From a virus, in the IMG/VR virus record IMGVR_UViG_3300030116_005755, positions 25,828-49,930 of that record: a stretch of DNA of 24,103 bases; one strand, 5' to 3'. This document shows positions 1 to 6,973 of the stretch, piece after piece. Under the pieces are notes generated by a model. The model was not told the DNA's origin and made no database searches. It was given only the letters and a program-made list of their open reading frames with translations. Every line of letters begins with the position of its first letter. Position 1 is the stretch's first letter. A program made the position numbers and the translations under genes.

Positions 1-15
1 TTTCCTTCCGTAGAG

Positions 16-870
16 TTAAGATTTAAGGATATTTGTGAAGCGATCAATTGCTTCAAGAACTTCAGGCTGTTCTTCTTTTACAGCATCCCACTGTTCAAGT
101 GCCTTGGAAACTGCGCTTGCAGCCGCCTTTGCCTCAGTCCTAGAAAGGCTTCCTTCATCCCGAAGGAATTGTTCCCAATCTCTGACTGTGCGTTCTGCCC
201 CTTTTACCGCTTGTATCCTTGCGCGAGGATTCATTGGAAAAGTTACTGCAGAAATCTCCATAAGGTCTACTGATTTAAGATAGCGTCGTTTGCGCTTCTC
301 ATCATAGTGATACCCTTTAGGCTCAACCCGATAGCCGATTGAAAGACCATCTATTGCTCCCATTTTCATTAATTCATAAACTTCACGACCGCGCTGTGTG
401 CCCATCGCCAGTCGACCTTTAACTTTTAAGCCTTTGCGGTCTTCTATAATCTCATCGAAAATACCGATCGGCTCATCTTGTTTGTGCTGATAAAGAAGTT
501 TTACAGCTTTTGCGCCTTTTCTTCCGATTGATTGCGCGAAAGCACCTTGCATTACAACGTCATTGCCCAAGTCTTTATTATTAAATATAGACCCATACCC
601 CGAAAACATGCCTTGTTGCTCATCGTCATCAGAAGTTTTTACTTCAAAAGAAACATCTAGCTGCTCATTTTTGAATTCTACCTCTGTTTCGACCTCAACA
701 TCTGGATTTTCGATAGGTTCATCTGTCATTTTTTTGCCCTCATACTGTGTCATACAGACTGCAACCCTCTGTGCTTGGTCTGAAAACTCATTAACTATTT
801 TAGCGTCACTCAAACAGCGACTCATAAAATCACTTCTGCTTTCACCCGAACTAGGCTTTGGCAATGGCAT
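16..870 (-). CDS. HK97-family prohead maturation protease
   Basis: Serine protease that cleaves scaffold and capsid N-termini during head maturation. The S78-type core is clear: an FSGYGSIFNN start to the fold, catalytic His at about 129 (LLYQHKQDEPIG), nucleophile Ser at about 177 (DGLSIGYRV) and Glu at about 205 (LMEISAVTFPMNP). The C-terminus (EQFLRDEGSLSRTEAKA) is the helical tail usual for these proteases. The chosen ATG has GAGG just upstream and gives an N-terminus beginning MPLPKPSSGES, followed by a Cys-pair module (SRCLSD ... QRVAVC, Cys at about 19 and 39) seen on many environmental phage head proteins. Another ATG at 729 also has a GAGGG site and would drop this module, so two forms are possible. 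Last gene of the leftward head module here; the major capsid gene probably lies beyond the left edge. Confidence 0.93.
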   Translation of the reverse strand: MPLPKPSSGESRSDFMSRCLSDAKIVNEFSDQAQRVAVCMTQYEGKKMTDEPIENPDVEVETEVEFKNEQLDVSFEVKTSDDDEQQGMFSGYGSIFNNKDLGNDVVMQGAFAQSIGRKGAKAVKLLYQHKQDEPIGIFDEIIEDRKGLKVKGRLAMGTQRGREVYELMKMGAIDGLSIGYRVEPKGYHYDEKRKRRYLKSVDLMEISAVTFPMNPRARIQAVKGAERTVRDWEQFLRDEGSLSRTEAKAAASAVSKALEQWDAVKEEQPEVLEAIDRFTNILKS

Positions 871-934
871 ACGATACCTCATATTTTATTAAATACAAAA
901 TAGCACTACTACTATAAAATTGCAATTACTAGAT

Positions 935-1105
935 TTAAAGCACTACATCCTGTGTCGGAAGGGCAGGTATTGGGGTGTTTGTTTTGATCGCTTCTATGAT
1001 TTGTTCAGCATGCTCTAAAATAAAACCTCTGCCAAAAACAGGGGCTTCTCCAAATTTTTCTATGTAAAGTTTTTCCCAACCTTTATAAAATTCTTCATGT
1101 GTCAT
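935..1105 (-). CDS. Small hypothetical protein (56 aa) between MuF and protease genes
   Basis: Short reading frame beginning MTHEEFYKGWEKLYIEKFGE and ending PALPTQDVVL. The ATG sits nine bases after a clean GGAGG and overlaps the end of the MuF gene by 11 bases, which suggests translational coupling in the leftward head operon. The product is soluble, mildly acidic and probably helical, with aromatic residues near the N-terminus. No family is recognised. The ribosome site, overlap and lack of any competing gene argue that it is real. A small head-completion or chaperone role would fit the position but is a guess. Confidence 0.7.
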   Translation of the reverse strand: MTHEEFYKGWEKLYIEKFGEAPVFGRGFILEHAEQIIEAIKTNTPIPALPTQDVVL

Positions 1106-2603
1106 TATTAAAGTCCTCCATTTTCGCTATGAATGCTGCCCAAAGATTAGGTATGTTTTTTTCAGCCCATGCCTTGGCTTGGGGTTTGTTCATGATCGCA
1201 AACATATCCGCGAAAGCTTCCACCTCATTGAAGTTATTTCTTCGCCAGTATGATTTTCCATGCCCAAAAGCTCCATACTCACTGTAAAAAATACCTTGAA
1301 CGAAACTGTCTACAATATCGGACAGAGCATTTGCCCCATTAAAAGCCAACCCTTGTGACTTTCTTAATTTAACTGTTACCCCAAAACTATTCGTAAATTC
1401 GCTTTCAACCATGTCATACAACTCAGATTGTATTTCTTTAAGCCTTGCTGCTTTAGCTGCTGCACTAACGCGGAAAAGACCCATAGCTTTTCGGTCTGCC
1501 TTCCACGCTGTTTTAAGATTTTCTCTTGACCAAAATACTGTACCTTCGCGTTTTCCTAGCTGACTGTCAACATGATGCCCATATTCATGGGTTGCTGATC
1601 TCTTTGATGTCTGTATGCGTGCTGCACCAACTGAATAAAAGCTGCCGCGAGCCGCTGTGACCGCTACAACTCGCTTGGGTTTCGGAAGTTTCGCCACAAC
1701 TTGCGCAGATAATGTAGTGAATTCTGTATTTAAAATATCATTAATTACTGCCGCACTTTCTCCATTCTCTTCTATGTTGGTCAATTCTAGTCTTGGTTTT
1801 GGATCAGGATCAATATTATCTCTTGTGTCAGCAACGATCTCATCATCATCAGAAAAATAAACCGCTAAACACCGACAATTAATATTGTTTGCTGCACCTC
1901 CACTACCATCGTGAGGATAATTCATCAATATTTCTTGACCTTTAAAACGCACAACAAATTTTTCGTCTATGCCGACTTCTTGTCCGTTCGCAGAAGCATG
2001 GTGCGCTCTTGTTCTGGCATCACCTACTGAAACCCATCGCTTTTTTTGATTTGGCAACCTTAAAAGTTCTTGTGCTGTATGGTTAGCATAGGAAGCTGCT
2101 GCGTGCGTTTCTGTTCTGGCTATTGTCGATGCCCTTGATCTGCCTATTGCCCCACTGGTGCGCTCTGTAATCAATCGTGCAGTGCGGTCTACACCTAATC
2201 CTTCTTTTTCCGCGCTAACGATTGCCTTATGAATTAAATTCCTAGTAGTGCGTGTAATTCCGACTACTTTCTGTGCTTGCTCCATAGAATAAAACGTATT
2301 GATTAAGCTATCAAAGCTCAGTTTACGACTTTCAAAAACCCTGTTTGCGAAACGCGTAAGGACTTCTGTAGAGTGAGCATAGAGTATTTGACCTAGTTCG
2401 GTCTGCATTGGCTTGATGCTTTCAACAACGTCACCTGTTTCTCTGTATTCCTCTGCAGCCGCCCTACCGATCTTGGAAAACAATCGCATAATACCGCTTT
2501 GCAATGATTTTTCGTATTGTAAGCGAAGTCTAGAAACTTCTCTAATTTCTTTTGCAATAGATATTCGGCTTCTAGAGCCTTTAATAAACACAGGAAAAGT
2601 CAT
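1095..2603 (-). CDS. MuF-type minor head protein with C-terminal HEXXH metallopeptidase-like domain
   Basis: Protein of 502 aa. Residues about 1-260 are a phage Mu gpF-like head morphogenesis domain: STIARTETHAAASYANH, KRWVSVGDARTRAHH and a closing NINCRC motif at 241-246. MuF proteins sit near the portal inside the capsid and can be injected with DNA. After an Asp/Pro-rich linker (about 253-270), a second domain contains HEYGHHVD (His339, Glu340, His343), a zincin signature. EVEAFADMF (Glu460/Glu462) is a plausible third zinc ligand. The domain could process head proteins or act as an ejected effector; MuF proteins with variable C-terminal enzymatic domains are known. The ATG has no good Shine-Dalgarno site; a TGCTATAGT box ends six bases upstream, so the message may be leaderless. 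Confidence 0.88.
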   Translation of the reverse strand: MTFPVFIKGSRSRISIAKEIREVSRLRLQYEKSLQSGIMRLFSKIGRAAAEEYRETGDVVESIKPMQTELGQILYAHSTEVLTRFANRVFESRKLSFDSLINTFYSMEQAQKVVGITRTTRNLIHKAIVSAEKEGLGVDRTARLITERTSGAIGRSRASTIARTETHAAASYANHTAQELLRLPNQKKRWVSVGDARTRAHHASANGQEVGIDEKFVVRFKGQEILMNYPHDGSGGAANNINCRCLAVYFSDDDEIVADTRDNIDPDPKPRLELTNIEENGESAAVINDILNTEFTTLSAQVVAKLPKPKRVVAVTAARGSFYSVGAARIQTSKRSATHEYGHHVDSQLGKREGTVFWSRENLKTAWKADRKAMGLFRVSAAAKAARLKEIQSELYDMVESEFTNSFGVTVKLRKSQGLAFNGANALSDIVDSFVQGIFYSEYGAFGHGKSYWRRNNFNEVEAFADMFAIMNKPQAKAWAEKNIPNLWAAFIAKMEDFNNDT

Positions 2604-2609
2604 GGAAGA

Positions 2610-2618
2610 ACTATAGCA
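2610..2618 (-). promoter_or_regulatory. Possible extended -10 element for the MuF gene
   Basis: On the minus strand TGCTATAGT matches an extended -10 box. It ends six bases before the MuF ATG, so initiation would fall at or next to the start codon and give a leaderless message. No convincing -35 lies at 16-18 bp. MuF is cut off from the upstream portal gene by an inverted island, so a private promoter is plausible. This is a weak call. Confidence 0.3.
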
Positions 2619-2670
2619 GAGTGGGAAAATTAAAGAAATATCAATTTTTTTCTACTTTTTTACATTATTT

Positions 2671-2712
2671 TGTAAATAAACTATTTACATACGGTTCGGA
2701 TTAGGGCAGACT
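2671..2712 (+). promoter_or_regulatory. Inverted-repeat promoter, copy 1
   Basis: The 19-bp inverted repeat TGTAAATAAACTATTTACA (2671-2689; 8-bp arms, 3-bp centre) is followed by the shared promoter layout: -35 TTTACA (2684-2689, within the right arm), a 17-bp spacer and -10 CAGACT (2707-2712). An ATA begins seven bases after the -10 (2719), the predicted start site. About 28 bp including the repeat and its upstream T-rich flank are nearly identical to copy 2. Drives the gene at 2822. Confidence 0.75.
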
Positions 2713-2718
2713 GTCTGT

Positions 2719-2794
2719 ATAGGAGGGGTCGTTAATATCTACTAAGTGCTACTCAACGATGAGACCACAAACAGTAAACCTTTAGCGACCCTCC
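2719..2794 (+). promoter_or_regulatory. Structured 5' leader with long-range stem
   Basis: From the predicted start at 2719, the first bases of the transcript (GGAGGGGTCGTTAA, 2722-2735) can pair with TTAGCGACCCTCC (2782-2794). That forms about 13 base pairs with one bulged G and one G-U wobble, closing a loop of about 46 nt. The stem ends 27 bases before the gene's ATG and leaves its AGAGG ribosome site free. It also sequesters the 5'-terminal GGAGG. There is no U-tract, so it is not an intrinsic terminator. It may stabilise the RNA or bind a regulator. Confidence 0.5.
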
Positions 2795-2821
2795 CTCAAA
2801 GCAAAATTTAAAGAGGTAAAA

Positions 2822-3133
2822 ATGTCTAATAAAATTCAAGAAGATTTTTCAAGAACTACTTTCGAAGGAAATGTCATCCGTTGGGTAAGCAACGGTAATG
2901 TACCACCCAAAGATATTGTTGAAGGGTTTTTTGAAAGCGGTCTTATTACTGCAGTGCAAAAAGAACATTCTGATGCAACTAGAAGTAGAGAAACAATGCA
3001 GTTTCTTGAGCGATACAAAGAGGCTATGGCAAACCGCACTGAAGAACAGAAAGCTGCCGAAAGAGCAGAGGTACGTGCTGCTTTTGGAAATGACGCAACT
3101 GTTGTAAATATTATCACTGGCGAAGTGGTATAA
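2822..3133 (+). CDS. Hypothetical protein (103 aa), first gene of the inverted island
   Basis: Soluble protein beginning MSNKIQEDFSRTTFEGNVIR. The middle and C-terminal parts are highly charged and probably helical (about residues 53-90, rich in Glu, Arg and Ala). It ends in a short hydrophobic strand, VVNIITGEVV. No family is recognised. The ATG follows AAAGAGGTAAAA, the ribosome site repeated before several rightward genes here. It is expressed from inverted-repeat promoter copy 1 through a structured leader and lies opposite to the surrounding head genes. The regulated promoter and island location suit a host-takeover or anti-defence accessory gene, but nothing in the protein shows that. 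Confidence 0.75.
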   Translation: MSNKIQEDFSRTTFEGNVIRWVSNGNVPPKDIVEGFFESGLITAVQKEHSDATRSRETMQFLERYKEAMANRTEEQKAAERAEVRAAFGNDATVVNIITGEVV

Positions 3134-3148
3134 CTTTTTTCATTATTT

Positions 3149-3190
3149 TGTAAATAAACTATTTACATTAGTATTCTATTGAGGCAGAAT
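3149..3190 (+). promoter_or_regulatory. Inverted-repeat promoter, copy 2
   Basis: The same 19-bp inverted repeat as copy 1 (3149-3167) is followed by -35 TTTACA (3162-3167), a 17-bp spacer ending GAGG, and -10 CAGAAT (3185-3190). ATAAAGCAA starts at 3197, seven bases after the -10; copies at 18145 and 20539 have ATAAGCAA at the same offset. It gives the gene at 3221 its own promoter although the preceding gene is only about 90 bases upstream. Confidence 0.78.
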
Positions 3191-3220
3191 ATACTCATAA
3201 AGCAAACTAAAGAGGTAAAA

Positions 3221-3556
3221 ATGACAAACTTTGATAAAAATCTTTTTTCTTACGACAGCGGATACCTTTTCTATAACGGAAGTTATGAGGGTCAACCAAC
3301 TTACGGTGAAGTTTATGGTGCAGAAAAATGTCACCCTTCACGTGTAAATATGCCTGTGCCACTTTTTATCGCTAGATTTAAATATTCTGGCTCACCAGTA
3401 ACTAAAGCTAAATTCGTGAAACAGCTTTGCAAAGCCTTTACTGTAGAGGACTATGCAGAGGCAGTTAAGCATGACGCACCATTCCGAGTTTTGAAAGCAA
3501 ACGACCCAACTTGGTTTGCTAACCTGATGGATGCAGCCCTCGCGAAAGCTTCTTAA
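3221..3556 (+). CDS. Hypothetical protein (111 aa) in the island
   Basis: Begins MTNFDKNLFSYDSGYLFYNG and is aromatic-rich (Tyr, Phe, Trp). A central VPLFIARFKYSGSPVTKAKF segment is followed by a helical C-terminus. No family is recognised. The frame stays open upstream to 3179, but the inverted-repeat promoter's -10 and predicted start site fall inside that extension. The ATG at 3221 follows AAAGAGGTAAAA, so it is the supported start. A hairpin 8 bases after the stop probably ends the message. It is independently promoted, like its island neighbour. Confidence 0.75.
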   Translation: MTNFDKNLFSYDSGYLFYNGSYEGQPTYGEVYGAEKCHPSRVNMPVPLFIARFKYSGSPVTKAKFVKQLCKAFTVEDYAEAVKHDAPFRVLKANDPTWFANLMDAALAKAS

Positions 3557-3563
3557 ATTAGAA

Positions 3564-3586
3564 AGCCACCTCTAAATGGGGTGGCT
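3564..3586 (+). terminator. Probable hairpin terminator after the 111-aa gene
   Basis: AGCCACC (3564-3570) and GGTGGCT (3580-3586) form a perfect 7-bp GC-rich stem with a 9-base loop, immediately after the stop codon. The following bases, CTCTTCT, are only moderately T-rich, so termination may be partial. It separates the 111-aa gene from the membrane peptide and GIY-YIG pair. Confidence 0.5.
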
Positions 3587-3628
3587 CTCTTCTGGGGGAG
3601 ATCGTTTCATTAGCGTATGGAGAAACCA

Positions 3629-3745
3629 ATGAACTTAATTAAGCTTATCATACAATTCGTTTTATTTCTAGGATTTACTGTTTTTGTTTTTCACCTGCCC
3701 TTGGCGTGGGCTTACTTTGGAGGCATGATGAATGCAATCAATTAA
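3629..3745 (+). CDS. Small single-pass membrane peptide (38 aa)
   Basis: Reading frame starting MNLIKLIIQFVLFLGFTVFV and ending GGMMNAIN. Residues about 4-30 are almost wholly hydrophobic, enough for one membrane span or an uncleaved signal anchor. GGAG lies six bases before the ATG. An in-frame ATG at 3617 would add MEKP but has no good ribosome site. The 3' end overlaps the GIY-YIG gene by 14 bases in another frame, and GGAGG for that gene lies inside this one, which implies coupled translation. A holin-like, exclusion or anti-defence role is possible but unproven. Confidence 0.5.
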   Translation: MNLIKLIIQFVLFLGFTVFVFHLPLAWAYFGGMMNAIN

Positions 3746-4715
3746 GCGCAAACAAACAACAAGTATCCGCAAATCACCAATTTATAGTGCCAGTTACAAA
3801 CCAAGTCATCAGAAAGGTGGAATAGTTTCTATTAACCTGTGGCTTGATAATGCTGCAAACGGCAAAGGTGAAGCAATAGAAGACTTGTACAAAATTTTTC
3901 CGAAGGGACAATCTTGCGTTTATGTTCTAACCGACCCTAAAACAAAACCTCTTTATGTTGGAATGACCAGTAATTTAACACAGAGAATGGAAAATCATAA
4001 GTATACTAAGAGTTGGTTTGAAGAAGTCTCTAATGTTCTTGTTTACCCTTGTCATGAATCTTTAACAGCAAAAATAGAAAAAGAAACAATCGCTTGGCTC
4101 AATCCACCTTATAATAAATCAAACAAAAATAAAGAGGAAACATTCTTAGCACCAAATTTTCTAGAATTAGGTAATATGGATTTTCGTTTCTATGTGGAAC
4201 TACACAAACGTGATGGACACGAAAGCGATAGACCTTTCTTAGATGAAATCATGAATGACCATTTAGTGCGAAAGGCACAAGAAAAAATGCTTGCAGAACA
4301 TCAGGCAAAAGTTGAACGCTCAAAAATTTTTAGGAAAGAAAGTTTTGAAAATCGCCATAATGACCCTCTGCAACCGTACCATACAAAATACGGTGAAATT
4401 GATAAACCACGTAAGGCTCCTCCCACACTGCGTAATTACTTGATAAAATGCCGATATACAGCACCATACAATGATAACCAAATAAAATTTGCCCAAGCTA
4501 GGACTAAGAAGGAACTTGCCGAGCATGTCAAAAAATTCGGTAAATCAGAGTTTGTCCGCAAACATTTACATGAGAGACATCATGTTGCGTTTGCTGAAGG
4601 AAGATTAAATAAGTTCGATAACGAAATTGATCAGGAAATAAATTTACGATTACAAAATCTCCAAAGAGCAGGTTGGGACTTTGACATTATGCAAATTGTA
4701 AAGACTTATAGTTAA
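3732..4715 (+). CDS. GIY-YIG endonuclease-domain protein
   Basis: Protein of 327 aa. Residues about 60-128 form a GIY-YIG nuclease domain: CVYVLTD (first strand), LYVGMTSNLTQRMENH (second motif with catalytic Arg at about 85) and KIEKETIAWLNPPYN with the metal-binding Glu (116 or 118). The remaining ~200 residues are charged and helical, and their target-binding fold is not recognised. The start is eight bases after GGAGG. Its TAA overlaps the oppositely oriented portal stop by two bases, so the island is fused exactly to the end of the portal gene. It may be a homing or intron-less mobile nuclease, or act in DNA degradation. The whole inverted island could be a unit moved by this enzyme. Confidence 0.83.
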   Translation: MQSIKRKQTTSIRKSPIYSASYKPSHQKGGIVSINLWLDNAANGKGEAIEDLYKIFPKGQSCVYVLTDPKTKPLYVGMTSNLTQRMENHKYTKSWFEEVSNVLVYPCHESLTAKIEKETIAWLNPPYNKSNKNKEETFLAPNFLELGNMDFRFYVELHKRDGHESDRPFLDEIMNDHLVRKAQEKMLAEHQAKVERSKIFRKESFENRHNDPLQPYHTKYGEIDKPRKAPPTLRNYLIKCRYTAPYNDNQIKFAQARTKKELAEHVKKFGKSEFVRKHLHERHHVAFAEGRLNKFDNEIDQEINLRLQNLQRAGWDFDIMQIVKTYS

Positions 4716-6973
4716 TCTTTAGAGGAAAGTGGGTGTCCTGAGGGTAATAAATCAAGATCAAACTTACCACCTGAGAATCTTCCTGTTCGCACAGCCCTGA
4801 GAAAAGCGTTTACCCTAGCGTATGCCCATTGTTCTTCGCTCCTCACGTTTGGACGTACTGACTGTGGGTTTGTACGGTAAGCACCTACACCTCTACGGAA
4901 AACTGCTTCTAACATCCTCTGCGTTACACGTTTACCCTTTTTGTCACCGTGTTTTTCGTTATGGTCTTTAACTTTTTCTGCTAAACCTTTTTTGACTGCA
5001 CCCGAAACTGGCTTTTTAATTTCATTGAATGCTGCAGTAATAAATTCTTCTAGCTCAAGCTGCTTGTCTCTTTCCCTGTCTAACTCTGCAACTTTTCTCC
5101 GCGCCCATGATTGTCCTTCATCACCACCCCACAGAAGCCATGCAATCAAACCTGCACTTGGAAAGCCCTCTTCCCCACGATTAAAACCTTCTGCTTGTTT
5201 GTCGACTTCGTGCCTTGAAAAGAAGCTGTGCATTCGCCTTACACTCCTAGGGCTTAGCCTTTCCCTATTTTTTAAACTGGATGCTCTTTGTACTCCAACC
5301 ATTGTGCCACCACGATTGTACCGCTTTCTTAACTCCAAACCTCGGGTTGCATTAACAGCCATTGCTGCGGTTGGCTTTGTATCAACATCACTTTCCGCTT
5401 TATCTAAAAGATCATCATCTTCCTCTTTGCGCTTTGGCTTTTTACGCTTTGGCTTTTTTCTTTTATCGTCTTCATCATCATCATAGTATTTAGCATACTC
5501 ATCAATAGCTTCTTCATATGCCGCATGTGTTCGACAAGGCATATAAATCGTTCTACCATCTTCATCAATACTATGCGTTCCAACACAACCTATTTGCTCT
5601 GCCCTTTCTTCGGCTTCCGCTTGGGTTGTGAAGTGGTCTTTGCGGATTTCGGTTTTTTCTTCGTAGTCGTAACCTTCGTCTCCGTAGGCTTCTTTCGCAG
5701 CATCTTCTGGATCAATGCCTTTATCTTCTGAAACATCGTTGCCTCCTAATGGGAATAAATTAGCGGCAATAAATACTTCATCACCACCGTTTATAGGTTC
5801 TAATCCTAATCTTTCCCTTGCTTCATTTCTACTTATAATACCTTCACGGACTGCTGCTGTGACATTTTCATAGATACGTCTGCGCCTTTCAGTCATTGCA
5901 GGTATGGCTTCAATATCCAGTTGGATATTAATGTCATCCCCGAAACTTGGGGAAATCCATTCGTTCAAATCATTCGTTACCCTTTCAGCTAATGGAATGA
6001 TGGTTTCCTCATACAAAGCTAACCTTGCCTCTTGCACGTTTGCATAGGTTTGACTGTCGGGAATACCGATAAGCTGAGAAGGCACACCGAAACATAAAGC
6101 AATATCTTTTGCTGCCATATGTTTATTCTGTAAGAAATCCATGTCTTTTGGAGACATTGCCATTTCCTTCCAATCAAAGTCACCCTCAAGCAAAACTGGT
6201 CGACCTGCATTTTTAGTTCCAGTAAATCGCTGCTCTAAATCTTGAGATATTTGTTGCCGTTGACCGTCTGTTAACATCGTATTGTTGCCAAGATCGTCTT
6301 GCGGTTTAAAAATGATAGCTCCCGAAGGTCTTGCCCCATTTACCAACAACCCAATGTTGTGCTTCGCAATCATGTTGTGTTGATCTAAATCCACTGCTGC
6401 TGCCATCAAAGGGGAACAACCTAAGTAATCGTCAAGAGGATGCCACATCTTAAAATGTTTTACTTCAGACTGCCCTGTGGTTGGGTCTGCCTCATACTGC
6501 GCTAATACCTGACCATTTATTTTATATTTATAAGCCTTAGGAATAGAGTTGTCGCTAGGATCAATTTCTACTCGGTCTGGTCGCAGTAAGTATAGTTCTG
6601 TAGGTACCATGTTCACTGCGCTAGCCAAAGCATAGCTGTTTCCAGATAATAATAAAAATGAGTACAATGCTTGGAAATATTCAATCCCTGCTTGCGTTGG
6701 GTTTGGTCGTTTCAGCAAAGAAATTAATGGGTGACTCTCTAGCTCCTGATCGCCATTAAATACTTTAAGAGGTATCGCTGCAGCACCGTAAGCAATTTCA
6801 TTGACGCAACGGTAAACTATCGCATTTTCCTGATAACCTTCTTTTGCATAAGACTTGTAGTTGTCCCTACGGTTATGGTTATACATAGCCGCACCGCCCA
6901 TATAAATTTTCGGTGCTTCCTTAACTTGCAACGTATTAGTGAAAAGATTTTTGATATTATCAACGATGCCCAT
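4712..6973 (-). CDS. HK97-type portal protein with long C-terminal extension
   Basis: Dodecameric portal of the DNA-entry vertex. Residues about 1-415 are the classic core: YRCVNEIAYGAAAIPLKVF, HPLISLLKRPNP, AAKDIALCFGVPSQLIGI and YANVQEARLALYEETI. The next ~340 residues are unusual. A Cys-pair motif (GCVGTHSIDEDGRTIYMPC) lies near 462-480. A Lys/Asp-rich linker follows at about 497-525. A domain with SSLKNRERLSPRSVRRM and SAGLIAWLLWGG spans about 535-635. A terminal DUF5824-like domain (FRRGVGAYRTNP, EQWAYARVNAFL, LLPSGHP) completes it. The ATG shares its A with the large-terminase TAA and follows GGAG; a TTG five codons earlier is less likely. The extra domains may be internal head or ejection modules. 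Confidence 0.93.
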   Translation of the reverse strand: MGIVDNIKNLFTNTLQVKEAPKIYMGGAAMYNHNRRDNYKSYAKEGYQENAIVYRCVNEIAYGAAAIPLKVFNGDQELESHPLISLLKRPNPTQAGIEYFQALYSFLLLSGNSYALASAVNMVPTELYLLRPDRVEIDPSDNSIPKAYKYKINGQVLAQYEADPTTGQSEVKHFKMWHPLDDYLGCSPLMAAAVDLDQHNMIAKHNIGLLVNGARPSGAIIFKPQDDLGNNTMLTDGQRQQISQDLEQRFTGTKNAGRPVLLEGDFDWKEMAMSPKDMDFLQNKHMAAKDIALCFGVPSQLIGIPDSQTYANVQEARLALYEETIIPLAERVTNDLNEWISPSFGDDINIQLDIEAIPAMTERRRRIYENVTAAVREGIISRNEARERLGLEPINGGDEVFIAANLFPLGGNDVSEDKGIDPEDAAKEAYGDEGYDYEEKTEIRKDHFTTQAEAEERAEQIGCVGTHSIDEDGRTIYMPCRTHAAYEEAIDEYAKYYDDDEDDKRKKPKRKKPKRKEEDDDLLDKAESDVDTKPTAAMAVNATRGLELRKRYNRGGTMVGVQRASSLKNRERLSPRSVRRMHSFFSRHEVDKQAEGFNRGEEGFPSAGLIAWLLWGGDEGQSWARRKVAELDRERDKQLELEEFITAAFNEIKKPVSGAVKKGLAEKVKDHNEKHGDKKGKRVTQRMLEAVFRRGVGAYRTNPQSVRPNVRSEEQWAYARVNAFLRAVRTGRFSGGKFDLDLLPSGHPLSSKD

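Noticed and set aside
563-892. Plus-strand frames opposite the protease, portal and terminase genes
   Set aside because: They are Ser/Leu-rich shadows of well-supported minus-strand genes, without ribosome sites or recognisable domains.
2671-2689. Inverted repeat as a TyrR box (TGTAAA-N6-TTTACA)
   Set aside because: The half-sites match, but the spacing is seven instead of six and the genes have no aromatic-amino-acid link. A phage regulator is more likely.
2759-2785. Eight-codon leader peptide (MRPQTVNL) inside the structured leader
   Set aside because: No ribosome site, no runs of a regulatory amino acid and no attenuator-type terminator after it.
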